A DNA stretch of 64,000 nucleotides from Atriophallophorus winterbourni (taxonomy: Eukaryota > Platyhelminthes > Trematoda > Plagiorchiida > Microphallidae): contig JACCGJ010005783.1 of the NCBI GenBank assembly GCA_013407085.1, positions 19,423-83,422 of the forward strand, in the 5' to 3' direction. The translations under genes and the position numbers were made by a program. The notes under the pieces were generated by a model that was given only the letters and a program-made list of their open reading frames with translations, had not been told where the DNA came from and ran no database searches. This document shows positions 44,011 through 56,362 of the stretch, piece by piece (the stretch's first letter is position 1; each line of letters begins with the position of its first letter).

Positions 44011-44690
44011 ATGATGTCCTTCTCGTTCAGAACTTTTATGGGTTTATTCGCTGTTTAGTCCCCACTCTTCGTTTTAATTTGTCGTGACTGTTAAACACTG
44101 GGTACTTGCTACCAGTGTAATGCTGTCCTAAATACTGGATGCTACTACATTGTCTGCCTGATTTTGCGTTGAAGTGCCGGATGAAGATTTAATTAAAAAC
44201 GCAATTTGAGAAATGAGATTAAAACGACATCCATTTCACGTTTACTGTATGGTGCGAGCGAAATTATTTATCAAACTGCCAATTGTTAAAAGAAATAACG
44301 CTGCTTCATCTAAGCTACGATTTTGCTCACTGCTTTCTAATTCAAGTCAGCATCACATGCAGGTTTCAAATAAGTATACCCTCGTCGAAACTTTGTTATC
44401 AAGGCTGGTGTTAGGATTCATCAGTTTTTATAATATATCCTCAAACTCATTTTGTGCAATCGTTTAGAGGCGTAAGTCACTGACGTAATTTGCGAGCTTT
44501 ATTTAGTCAATTAAATGCGCTCGATTGGTTGACGCTGAATAATGCGCTCAAAGTAACTCTGGTGTGACCCTTGGCAACGATTTTTGTTGCATCTCAGTTG
44601 AAACGGTGCCCTTCTTGTGCAAGTCCCGAAACTGAATGCGGTCGCCCTGTTCATTTGGCGAAATCATATTCTACGGACACGGACATATAA
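44011..44690. other. No gene seen
   Basis: Short open frames have no recognisable homology. A ~25-bp string near 44102-44126 (GTACTTGCTACCAGTGTAAT) is shared with 35545-35567 and, inverted, loosely with 39370-39396, so another short repeat may exist. Confidence 0.45.
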
Positions 44691-44853
44691 TCGAGCTAAA
44701 TTGATTTGCCACCGGTAATGAGCTGTATGCGGAAACGCCGGATTCTCACTGTTATTTTCATTCCTCATCTGTTTGGACCAGGGCAACCTGGTAGTATCTT
44801 AACCCACGTACGGCACTTTGACTGGATCAGGCTTGTGATTTTGTACATACTTT
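44691..44853 (+). mobile_element. SINE copy 12 (diverged)
   Basis: It starts at GCTAAATTGATTTGCCACC and ends GATCAGGCTTGTGATTTTGT. A small internal deletion removes part of the 3' half. Confidence 0.78.
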
Positions 44854-44929
44854 GGGGGTTGCGTCAGGTCAATCGAGTTCTAACTTCCAAAGGTTGTCAT
44901 AGCCCGGGGTGGTAGTTGTGATAAGCTCC

Positions 44930-45440
44930 CACTGTTTATAAAATGCTCCCATATGGCGCGCGTCTCAAATAGCCTCTGACAACTAAGTCCAGCTTCTGGC
45001 CTGCACGAGTGGCTAACCGAGCCCGGCGGAACTTATTCTACCAACAGGAGAAGGGGCGAGGACGAGTGTCTGGCACCTGAAAACCAGTTCGTTTCAGGCA
45101 GATGTAGCTCGTTGGCCTGGAGGGCATTTCATCTAAGAGAAGGAAAACCCTGCTTTTCAACCTCCGCTGCCTTGTGGGATACCCGATCGCGGTAAAGGCT
45201 TCGGGAGAAAACCCTTCGGAAAAACCTGGAACAGAGTCTGGTAGATGGTTAGCTGGTGCACGCCACCTCTTTCTGGCAACTACCTGCTGCCTTGCAGCTC
45301 GCACTTGCTTGTGCAAAGGCTAGAGAAGCTGACTCGAACAAACGCCGAGTGGTGCTGGGGACGCCGCTTTGTGCCCAAATACCCAAGAATCTTCATTGAA
45401 GCTGACTCATCTTCCAGGAGGAGATAGTCGCACAAAAAGC
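44930..45440. other. GC-richer unassigned block
   Basis: This block is clearly richer in G and C than its flanks. Minus-strand frame 45038-45316 has 92 codons but no domain I recognise. It could be the 5' UTR of an RTE-like LINE, since such leaders in this window are also GC-richer, but no match to the F leader at 21.5-21.9 kb was found. Confidence 0.3.
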
Positions 45441-47334
45441 AAAACTAACCGCTTATCCCGTCGAAATGTCAATTACATTGTTTGCATAAGCTTTTAGGGC
45501 ACGCAAATTATGTTCACCCACGGATCCCACAACACAAGAGAATGCCAATCGGTTAAACACGTTTATTAGGCACATGACAGAGACAAACATAGCACTTCCA
45601 TCTTGTCTTACAGTCATGGGAAATACATTGAATTCGCAAACAGGTTGCTTCAATCGGAAGCACGAGTGATTCGTTATGGAACTTTATTGAAGGTGTACAA
45701 AAGAGCCAGTGGCAAGCTGTAAAGAGGAAAATAGGTTTTATGTAAACAAGGTAATTCAAAATATTTGAGACCGATCGGGAATATATAATCATAACAATAA
45801 AGTTTGCAATAAATCGATTAGAGCAGATTTTTGGTAATGTTTCGCTTTTAACATAGAAGCTTCGTCGGACCAATCCTGAGTTATCTAAGATAGACCGGCG
45901 AGATCAAGTCAATTGATCACACCCCCTAAATGCTGCGTTAATCCCTAAATTGTTTATTTTATGTACAAATGCGAACAGCGTCCGCTGACCAACTGTTTAC
46001 TTAATCCATGTGCACATTGGGGTTTGTGCACGTTAATCTTAATCCGCTGCATAATCGAACGCCAGATTGTTGGGATATCCACTTTGTTTACCGCCTTTCT
46101 TATTTCAACCGCCTCAGCGTGAAGTATTTCCCAATAACATTTCACACCCCGTCTTAACACCTCTAAGTTATCAACATCCACGTAGGGGTGGGACCCCCTA
46201 AACGAAATCTCCCTTACTTCGGTGTAGGCAACCGGGTAGTATCATGCCTACGTTCAACGATGCCGATGACAACGCTTTGTACCCCCATTCTCGTTTTGTA
46301 CATCTCATTGTTTATGTTGAATGGCACTATATCTGTATCAGATCGTGCAAATATAATAATACATTCACGTCGTGACCCGTCTCTAGCACGTGTTCAGCTA
46401 GTGCAGAATCCCGAAGCAGTTATCGACATTCATTGGGATTGTGTGGTTGCTTTCCTGTTCGTTTTCTGTTTTCGTTTACCCTAGTGCAAAGTCCTCTAGA
46501 CGTTTGTCCAATGCAAATACCCGGGCAACCCTTGCACTAGATTTTGTAGATGAAGTTGCTCGCACAACCTAAAGGAGTCTTATCGGTGAGATGTATTAAT
46601 ACGGAGCGGAGCGTTCTACCTCTTATATGTTACTCTAATACCTGCGTTATTCAAGATTCGACTTATACCTTCCGAGGTGCTTTTGACATATGGTAGAGAT
46701 ACCGTAGCTCAACAAACTTTTATTCCGTTTTCGGTTGAGGAGGTTCGATTGGCGTTTATTTAATATTTTAGGGTAACCATGATCTGCAAGTTGACAACTG
46801 ACTTGATGAGCTCATTTCTTATCGGTAGCATCACTATAGAGGTGTTCGACCTTGTAGAACAGCGATTTCGCTACGGACTGAAATGCTCTTTGAGGGCGCG
46901 CAGATGTGTACCTCAAAACCGCATTTGTGTCGATTCGCTTTCGATATGCCTTCGATCTTATCTTGCTGTTGTCCTTTTGTGCGAGACAGTACAGGAATGA
47001 AAGTGTCCCTTTCGTATCTGTATAACAGGACGATAATCAATCAAGTCGAAACCAGTGCTTAGATAATTTCGGAGGTGTGCTTGAAAACCAGCCGCTACCA
47101 GGATTAAATCGTAAGGAACACAGGAGTCTGTACCTGTGAATGAAATTTGGGAGAGGTCTCATCACCGAAAGGTGAGAGAGTCAATGCATGTTGCATTTCC
47201 AATCGACTGAAAAGACGAGGGACTGCAGTTAATTTCGACGAAAACTAAAAAATTAGAAAATAAACGTTTTTATGTTACAAAATGATTTTCACAATAATTT
47301 TTACAATAATTAGGGAGGGATTTAATCCTAATTG
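45441..47334. other. No gene seen
   Basis: Only short open frames without recognised homology are present. No SINE copy and no LINE motif could be assigned in this stretch. Confidence 0.4.
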
Positions 47335-47650
47335 TAATTCTCCTGAAAGAGCACCTGCCACCCTTCGTCCAGCCCATGTTTGAACGCATTTACTGACGCT
47401 GCCGAGACTAGTTCTGCGGAGAGTGAGTTACGCGGATGCTAAGGAAGTGCGTTCTGGATTTCAGTCTGGTGTGCTGTCTACTTAGCTTGAGACTGTGCCC
47501 TCGTGTGCCAACCAGAGGAGGGAACCAAAAGAAGTTATCGAATTCGAGACACCTTGATCCTTTGACAAATTTAAAGGTTTCTATAAGATCGCCAGTAAGC
47601 CATGGTCAGTGAGCATTTTTCTCAAAGCTGAAACATTGTCTGGTTCAGAT
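47335..47650 (-). mobile_element. CR1 C/D-type fragment (C terminus)
   Basis: The minus strand reads GDLIETFKFVKGSRCLEFDN, VGTRGHSLKLSRQHTRLKS and RTHFLSIRVTHS across frame changes. These match RGDLIETFKILKGL, LGTRGHSLKIAKKRCRLDS and RKHFFSLRVVNF in family D. Confidence 0.72.
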
Positions 47651-47684
47651 GCTGTGTTAACCACATTTTACAGATTTTGCGAGT

Positions 47685-47767
47685 ACGTTACCGTACGAAA
47701 GCACAAGCATGATCCAGGCAAAGTACCGTACAGTCAGAGACTGTATGTGGGCTAAGATACGGTCAGG
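47685..47767 (-). mobile_element. SINE copy 13 (83 bp, 5'-truncated, with TSD)
   Basis: A 3'-end fragment of the SINE flanked by perfect 8-bp duplications TTGCGAGT (47677-47684 and 47768-47775). The tail contains GTACGGTAACGT. Confidence 0.88.
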
Positions 47768-47775
47768 TTGCGAGT

Positions 47776-48560
47776 CAGATAACTATGACCCGTATTTCCG
47801 CAGATTTTAGGTAGAGTTTTGATACCACAATTATCAGAAACATGAAAAATTTGTGGTTCATTTGTAAGAGCATAATCCAGACACGCTTTAGAACGCGTTA
47901 AAAAGTTAACAATGTTCGTAAGATTCAATAGAGAAATCATTGAATATTAAAGTGATTGAGGTCTAAAGTATGTAAGAGCAGAGTTTAGATAATGAGCAAG
48001 TTCAAGAAAAATTTCATCATAAGATTCGCGGAAAGTTTTAGAATGACATTTGGGGACGACATACGCATTTATCAAAACAACCGATTGAAAATTAGAAAAA
48101 TTTCGTTGTTTGCATTTAACAGCCAAACAGAAAATTTCAGTTTTATCAAAGGTGAAAATGATTTTTCTAGAGACAAATCACACTTTGCGGTCGAAAGTTA
48201 TAACTCCACCACCACGATTTGTAATAGGACGAGTCCGACCCAAACGAAAACCGTCTATTCCAATTAAATCAGTCACTTTCAAAATGGGGTTACGTTTTTT
48301 AAAACATTATGACACGGTAATTAATGAAACAATTTGAACTAAGAATAAATGAGATTTCATCACATTTAGACGAAAAGATCGCATAATGGTATATGAGATA
48401 GACGGTATTGGCATACGAGAAATCGCATGAAATTGTCGAAAAGTGACGTCAAAACCCGCAAATTGCCTCTTTTTCTTCTTTGACGATTGGTTTGATAAAG
48501 CATTGAAAGTTTTATGAGTGACGCGGAAAAAGGTTTTTAGTCGAGAATTGTGAATCAACT
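47776..48560 (-). pseudogene. LINE endonuclease relic of another family
   Basis: Broken minus-strand frames give LGRTRPITNRGGGVITF, a VYVVPKCHSKTFRESYDEIF-like stretch and NIVNFLTRSKACLDYALTN, the pattern of the central part of an APE-type LINE endonuclease (GGGV, then F-P-T-R-x-K-x-x-L-D). The family differs from A-H. No RT is found nearby. Confidence 0.55.
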
Positions 48561-48684
48561 ATGTGGTATCACGTAATTGTTTTAAATTGTGCGTATCAAA
48601 AGCAATTATTGATTGACATAAAAATACTAGAAATAAACAAACAGTCGGAACCCATTTTAACGAACCAAATTCACAAAATATGTA

Positions 48685-48777
48685 AAAGCGACTTTAAATC
48701 CAGACTTTCCGAAAAGCACAGATTAACTTAAACGCATTTTATGGCTATGTTTAATTCAAATGATCTCTAATAGTTAT
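48685..48777 (+). mobile_element. CR1 family A scrap
   Basis: About 90 bp match 22545-22640 of family A (TTATGGCTATGTTTAATTCAA and flanks). It is cut off at 48777 by the (TGAAC)n end of a family C copy. Confidence 0.65.
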
Positions 48778-49352
48778 TTCAGTTCAGTTTGCACAGGACA
48801 GTATGTGGCTAACGAGCCAATCGAGCGTCCAGATTTCTTTCGGTGGTATGCCAAAGAAGAGCGTCCACCACTTCAAACAATATCTTCACAAATATCTTCT
48901 GGTCTGAGAGTAATCTGGAATGCAACAGAAAAACTTCCCACACCAATAGGTGAGGAGAAACATTAGTGCGTTCCAAAGACAACATGAGGATCATACCAAC
49001 TATTCCCTTACGGATAAAAATCAGGAAATAATGAAGGCCACACAGGATCAAGTCTATTCTTGAAACCCCTTACCGAAGTAGAACAAACAACTTCTTTAGG
49101 AAGTCGATTCCATTAATTTACTACCATATCACTAAAGAAGAACTTACGAACATTTGACCTGACATGTCGCTTGGCCAGTTTTAATGGGTGGCCTCGAGTA
49201 CCCACACTCGGCGCGAGAGCGAACAATTCATTGTGATGAATAGTACTGAAACCTGACATGTTTTAAAGGTTTTAATCAGGTCACCACGTAGCCTCCTCCT
49301 TTTTAGTAAGAAGAGCTCTAGACTCAGCAATCGTTCCTGATACGACCTACCT
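48778..49352 (-). mobile_element. CR1 family C copy 2 (3' end)
   Basis: It starts at its 3' end with the inverted TGAAC tail (48779-48797), then the 3' UTR with the decayed hairpin module at 48915-48961, then the ORF2 C terminus. The 3' UTR is nearly the same as 17642-17936. It is 5'-truncated where family B copy 2 begins. Confidence 0.8.
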
Positions 49353-51605
49353 GATCTTCACTCTAGATACTGATCCCAGCAACATTGAAATTTTAGCTCC
49401 ATTGCCCGGTTGCAACCACAATATGGTCACTTTCGTTCTGCGCCTTTTTCGGAAGCCGCATATCTTCACAATGATGAGAAAATTTATATCAACTGGACTA
49501 AGTTTTCGAATCTTCTGAAAGACAACGACTGGACTGAATTTTTTCTTTCTTCAGACTTTATTCGTATATCTTCGATTTTCCATGATAACCTCTTAGCATG
49601 CCTTCGGAGTTCGTCTACCTCTCATATTAGGAGAAATAAACATAACCCCATAACCCTTCTCGAAAAAAATTGCTCGTCTCTCTACTTCTGCGAATCATAA
49701 GTTTGACTTCTTCTCTGTTATACGACGACATGAGCTATGTAACTCTCCCCCATGTATTAAAATTTGCCTCCTAGAGTGTCAAGAAAGAAAGTCTTTAAGC
49801 AGTGACTCAAAGACTGAGTCCTTGAATTGTCTTGCGAAGAATAGATGTATATCATTAAAACATGAAATTTCTTCAATTATTTATCAAAAAGATAATAAGA
49901 ATGTATTCACTAGTGACCCGCCCACAATAAGTCAGGCTTTCTCTTCATTCTTCAGCAGCTCATTTAATAATAACATTTACCATCCACCGGCAAATAATAA
50001 CGTTCTCTTAAATACTATTGACTCCCTTACTTTGAATTTAAAAGAAGTAAAAGATATTTCCCGTCGAAATAAAATTTCTTACAAGCCCGATGGTGTATGT
50101 TTTATATCAGCCATCTTACACAACAGCAGTAAAGATTTTACTTTACACTTATTAAATCTTTTTAATATTTCTCTCAAATCCGGAATCTTTCCAACTCATT
50201 GGAAACACTCGGTTATTATCCCTCGTTTAAAATCTAATAATTTGAACCTCGTTACGAATAATCGCCCTATTAATCACACATCTATTATTTCTAGGTTATT
50301 TGAAAAGTTAATAAAGAAATCATTGTTGAACTACCTAGGCCCAGATGCGTTCTCCCCAGTCCAACATGGTTTCCTAAACCAAAAATCTTGTGCAACCTGC
50401 CAGTTAGAATATTTAGATCACATAACCAGTTCACTAGACCAAGGATTATCAGTGATTATTGTATTCCTAGACATAAGCAAGGCTTTCGACCGGGTTCCAC
50501 ATACGCTACTCCTTTTAAAGTTATCATATTTAGGTATTCATGGGCCTTTATTAAGCTGGTTTCATTCTTTTCTGTCTGATCGTACCTTTTCAGTTAGCGT
50601 AAACGGTGTTACTTCACCTAATCAGCCGATTCCAAGTGGCGTGATTCAGAGCAGTGTTCTAGGCCCTTATCTTTTTCTCATCTATGTTAATGATCTGCAA
50701 AGTGTTGTGAACCACTCTAAACTCTTTATCTTCGCTGATGACATAAAAGTCGTCTTATCATTTCCACCCAATGAAATGCCACAAACTCTGATATCCCTGA
50801 TCTTGCATCTCTATCAAGCTGAGGCGCACAATGGGGATTAGAATTTTCGGCTCCTAAGACACACTATATGGGATTACGCTGCTTAATCCCCAGTGACACA
50901 ATTACATTAAATGGCTCAACCAAAACTCCTTCTGCAGAATTTAGGGATCTCAGATTTATGTATTCCTTTTCTCTGAACTTTAATGAGCAAGCAAGACATC
51001 TCCTCACGAGAGCACGACAAAACTTTGGTTTAATTAACCATAAATTTTTCTTACGTGAAAGTTAAATTGCACTATATAAAATGAAGCTCCCACCAATTCT
51101 GGATTATTGTAATATCATATATTCTCACATGGGGAGGAATCTTTTCTCTTAGAGAGACTTCAACGTACTTTTACCAAAATACCTTTGGGCAGTTCTAACC
51201 CTTTGCCTTATCATGTAAGGTGTAATTTGCTGAGTGTCGAACCACTATGGCTACGCAGAATTCGTCTGAATCTTCATCTTTTATTCCGAATCATTACTCA
51301 ACAGCGAGCTAAGCTTCAGACTGGCATGCGCTTTCGCGATTATATTCAATATGATCTGCGTAATCGAACAAGGCTATTGAATATCCCTTTGTCTCGCGCT
51401 AAAGTTAGACGTAACTTCTCCTTGATTAGATATGCACAACTTCTCCTACATTTCCGTATGGGCACATCTACAGGAACATTTAAAACGCTTGTGGAAACTC
51501 TTACCGTTCACTCACTATCCCAAATCCTTAAGATAAACTATTCTCTAGATATTCTATACTCTCATGGGATCCCAGGTTTCTAATTCCACATCTTTATCCA
51601 CATAT
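49353..51605 (+). mobile_element. LINE family B copy 2
   Basis: 5'-truncated inside the endonuclease (DLIFTLDTDPSNIEI). The linker follows, then an open RT frame at 49822-50841 (339 residues) with SYKPDGVCFISAILHN, WKHSVIIPRL, FLDISKAFDRVPHTLLLLKL, VIQSSVLGPYLFLIYVND and FIFADDIKVV. A frameshift near 50790 breaks the thumb; the rest continues to ILYSHGIPGF and a stop at 51581. The copy is close to copy 1 but lacks its deletions, so it gives the better view of the family. Confidence 0.85.
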
Positions 51606-54600
51606 TCAATAAATAAATGAATAAATTTTATTCTTGGAAATCCAAGGCATGTTAAACATGATCAATAATTTCTAATAGCTTTGTACAATCAGATTATATT
51701 ATGTACATTTGCAAAAACAATTTGTTCAAGGTCATTTGTTTCAGCGGAATTTAACGTTCAATAAATATAAAGGTAACGGTATTTAAAGTTGTTTTCAGGT
51801 AATCGGTACGTGATCTGATGTATTACGAAAACACAGTTATTGCAAGGAAAAGTCTAGAATGTTTTCGGCAACACTGATGATCAACGGATAAGGTCCATCG
51901 AAGATGCGCGAAGAATCCCTATTCTTGATGTTCCAAACTTTTTAATTTTGATTGTTGTAAATAGATTGATCTTTCCTGAACATGAACCGTTTTCTTGTTC
52001 GCTAGACGAAGGTGATTTATTGCACTAGTTTGAGGTCTGGGGGCCAGTTTCATTTTGGTGCGGATTGAAAATTTTGCTGTGGATAAAAAAATCAGAAGCG
52101 AGAGAATGTTTTTGAACGATATGAACTTTTATTTAATATTAATACCCAGGAATGCCATCATTATATAAATCATCAGGTAGAACATTCAAATTAAGAAGAT
52201 TGCGAATTTTTTCTATGGTAAGAAATGAAGCTAGATGTGATTTAAATTCATTTAAAGAGGAACTTAGTCTTATATATTTTGGAAGAAGATTCCACAGTTT
52301 AGCATATTTAGTCAAGAAGAAACTGTTCCTTACTTTAGTACGAAACCTTGGTAACTTAATAGTTTTTACACTGTTTCTCAAGCTATATTTAAAATCATGC
52401 CGTATATGAATATTCGAACGTATTTCCATATTATCCGTTGACAGTATTTTAAAGATTAAGATGAGGTTAGGCTAAGTCTGCGAAACCATAGTGGGTCGAG
52501 TTTCAGTTGTATACATCTTTCTCTATAGGATTGTTTGGTGGTATAACCGATTATTGATTTTGAGAAAGTACGTTGTATCTTTTCTAAAACTATGCTACCG
52601 GTTTTATTTATATTAGTGTATATTATGTTACAATAGTCAAAGATAGGAATGGTGAATAAATTATACATTTCTAGTTTACAACGAGGCTGAATTATAAATC
52701 TGTGTATAGTATTCTTAGTTTGTCTGGCTTTAGTAATGAGGTGGCGTATCTGTTCGTTGAAAGTGAGTGATGAAGAATGTCGAAATCTTAAATCACGCGT
52801 GCTGTCAATCATTTGAATTGCGTTATTGTTTAGAAGGATTGAGTTATTTTGTATCCTGCATCTTATAGGTATAAAATTAGATTTTGCTGTTGAGAACGTT
52901 AGACCATTAATTTTTGCCCAATCTGCAAGTGCAGCTAAATCATTGTTTAGTCGAGATATATACGTTTGCGCTTGATTAGCTGGGAAAATGATGACAATTT
53001 TCATGTCATCAGCGAATAAGAACAGTTTGCTATGTGAAATGACGTTATGTATGTCATTTATATATATAAGAAATAGTAAGGGGCCCAATACGCTACCTTG
53101 AATCACCCACTGGGAATAGGTAGGCTGCGTGATCTACGGCCATTAACTTCAACAGAGTAAGTGCGATCAGTAAGAAAAGAAGTTAACCAGGAAAGAAGAT
53201 TACCACCGATGCCATATGATTCAAGTTTCGATAATAATATCTTATGAGGAACAGTATCAAATGCTTTAGTTATGTCTAGGAAGACAACTACAACTGCCGA
53301 ACATTCCTCAATACATGTAGTAATATAGTCAAGGTATTCAAGCTGACATGTAATGCATGATCTTTTATTTCGGAAGCCATGTTGAGCTCTAGAGAAGAAA
53401 CTTGGAGATACGTGATTTAAGATAGCATTTTTTTATAATTTTTTCAAGTAATCTAAATAGTATTGCTGTGTGGTTAATTGGGCGATAATTTGATACCGTG
53501 TGCTTCGAGCCAGATTTATGTCTGGGTGTAACGACAGAGTGTTTTCATTTTAAAGGGAAGATTCCAGATTCGATTGAAGTGTTAAATAAATTCAGTAGAA
53601 GAAGTTTGAAATCGTCAACACCCATTATGCAAATGGCGGGTGGAATGTCTGTTATGTCTGGCTTGAGACTGAACGTAGTTTGCTTGCAGACTGCATTAAT
53701 GTCATTCAGATTTATGCATATAGTGTTTAATACACTAGGTGACCGAAATGTTCTAGTCATATATTTATAGATGGAAGTATTGTAAGTAGTATTAAAATAT
53801 TTAAGAAATTCTTCGCAGATTGTAATAGGGTCTGTAATTCTTATTTCTGCCGAATTATAAGTTCGATCCTGAATAATGAAATCTACTTTGTTGGTTGAGT
53901 TTACGGATCGTGTTTTAAATAACCTGCTAAGTGATTTCAATTTATCACAACTGTTCAGTGCTCTATTTTCCTAAGCAATCAATGTGTGGTCTAGAATGAG
54001 TTTGTGGTCACTAAATAGTTTATAGGAACGTGAACGAGCAAAGATGTCGTTATTGTTAATTGCAACTGTGGACCACTCTTTTATTTTCTTTTGAATTTTC
54101 TCGAGCATAGTTTGTTTTATGCCTTTTTTAGAACTGCTAGCTTTATCGATTAAACCTATAATTTTCGAATGGAATGTCGAGGATATAGTTGGAAAATCAT
54201 GTGAAAGAAATAATTGAGAACAATCTTCAATCCTTAAAAGTGTAGAAAGTAGGTTCCAGTCGATGAAACGGTGAAGAGTCTTAACCTCATCAGTAGCATT
54301 GCAAGTGCATGATAGATGGAAGAATAATATTTATGGTCCACATTAAAGGAGGAAGGCAATATTAGTAAGTTGTTTGGATCAATATTTAGATTGAAGGCTA
54401 AGTCAAGAATGTTGCTTTTTCTAGTTCGTCTATCAATAAATTGTTTGTAACCTAGTAAGTCAAGCGTTTTCATAAAATTTGTATGAGAGCTAACTTTACT
54501 TTGTTCGTGCCAGTTTAAATTAGGCATGTTAAAATCACCGGCTATAAGTTTATGGCGTGCATGGTGTAAAGACGTTTCGATGAAAGCTTGAGTTAATGTG

Positions 54601-56130
54601 TTCAGATTATATGAAGTTGAGCCTGGTGGGTAGTAGATGCAGCCTATTAAAAGATCTAGTATAGATAGTTCTATCCATAGTGAATCTTCAGGTTCTGTTA
54701 AATTCGAAGATGTTATACTATTAGCTTTAAATCTTGAATGCACATAAATAAGGCAATCACCACCTCGTTTGAGAGTGCGGTTTCTCCTAAATACCTGGTA
54801 GTTAGGTATCATGAGTTTAGAGTCAGAGTGATCATCACGGGTCCAGGATTCAGTTATAACAATAATATTTACAGGTTTAGAAGATAGGTAACATTTTAGT
54901 ATATGGTATTTTAGGTATAATTGATCTAGCATTTATGACCAGAAAACGAACAAAATACAAAGGTCTGAAGTTAAAGGATTTGGGGTGAGTGCATTAGTGA
55001 GTTTACTATGCTTAAAATTCAATTTATGTATTTTTTGAAAAAACGAGGTATTAGTGTTAAAGTATGGTTCATAATTGGAGCGAGAAACATAAAGATTATA
55101 AAATAAAGTTTGGGGAATATAATTATTATAATAAGAGGGATACTGTGTAATAGTAGATGAATTATAATAAGGTTGAATTTTACAAAAAGGTGTAGGATGA
55201 GGTGATGAATGGTGATAGTGTTGCTTATATGATAGGGTGTTATTCATTAAGAAGCGAGATGTGTCAATACGGTTGTTGAGACTGGGTGAACCTCTTATAT
55301 AATTAGTTGTCTGCATACGTTGATGGTGAGGTTGACTTATTAGTGCCTCTATGAAAGTAGGAGGGTCTGGTAAGAGGGGTCGTGTTTGTTTTAGTTTAGG
55401 TAAACGCGGCAGGCGTAAATGCAGATTTCGAGTTACACTCCCACCTTGATTATCAGGTGCGGATGTCGAACTTTGCGAACTATTAGAGTTAATTTTAATT
55501 ACAGATTCACATTGCATTTGTTCATTGGTATCCGAGGTATTGTTTCTTTGCGTTTTTTATAGTTAAATTTCCGTTGCATGGGTGTTAAGTCCGGTTTTAG
55601 TATCACACCCGAGAACCTAGGTATACTTTTCAAAAGGTGCTTATTATCAAGTAAATACAAAACTTTTATCTGACAATTTTAACAAAATAGGAGTCCGTTG
55701 TTTAATTGTGTTTTTACAAAGTCGAACTGCAGTGAAACATTCAATGGCGATGTCATATGTCGAGAATATACATTTTTTAAATCGTTTAAAGGGTAATTAT
55801 CTGCAACATTGAAGATGATAACATTTTTCGAGCGTGCTTCTCTTTGATATATTTCAGTGATCATGGTTTCTATAAATATATTTGCTTGAATCAATATATC
55901 GTGGTCAATACCAATATCAGAGTTCATGAGAGATAAGAGCGGCTTTAGAGAACTATAGTTGAATTTGCATATTGCTAGTTCGTTTCTAAGTTCTGACAAC
56001 TCTGATTCTAATTTTTTAGTGTATTCAGAATAATTGAAGTGTCACTGTCTAATCTGACAGTACAATTATTAGGCTCAGATAATTTACGTAGATTTATTCG
56101 AGAAGATAATGAGGTTTCCGAGTGCATGCT
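51606..56130 (-). mobile_element. LINE family B copy 3 (ORF1 + ORF2, near full length)
   Basis: ORF1 starts at ATG 56127 (HSETSLSSRINLRKL). It changes frame near 56000, contains REARSKNVIIFNVADNYPLN, changes frame again, and ends with a Pro/Tyr/Asn-rich segment at TAA 54933-54935. ORF2 begins at the very next base (ATG 54930-54932). It has the endonuclease motifs VITESWTRDD, RGGDCLIYVHSRF, LIAGDFNMPNLNW and ILDLAFN, the linker (53940-53545), RT with VLGPLLFLIYIND and FLFADDMKIV (53106-52456), and the C terminus to 52139. The 3' UTR carries the B hairpin at 51633-51646 and an (ATTT)n tail. A few frameshifts break ORF2. Confidence 0.85.
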
Positions 56131-56362
56131 TTCACCGGGAATATTTAATGGATTCAACAGATATTATTTCAATGAAATTGATTTAAAATATGTAACGAGA
56201 ATACGTTAAATATAAGCAGAGCAAGTGTAATCAAAGATTTCGGATCACGTACCAAATTCGAATCGAAAGCAGAAAGGATAAAATCCCGTTTCAGCTTCAT
56301 CACATTAATGGACATGGGTGGCTTCTGCTGACAAGGCAAACCCTGAGAGTAGAGGAACACCA

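Noticed and set aside
45038..45316. Minus-strand frame of 92 codons as a gene
   Set aside because: No domain, no splice context; open frames of this size are expected in GC-rich DNA.
46188..46484. Plus-strand frame of 98 codons
   Set aside because: No recognised family and no exon signals.
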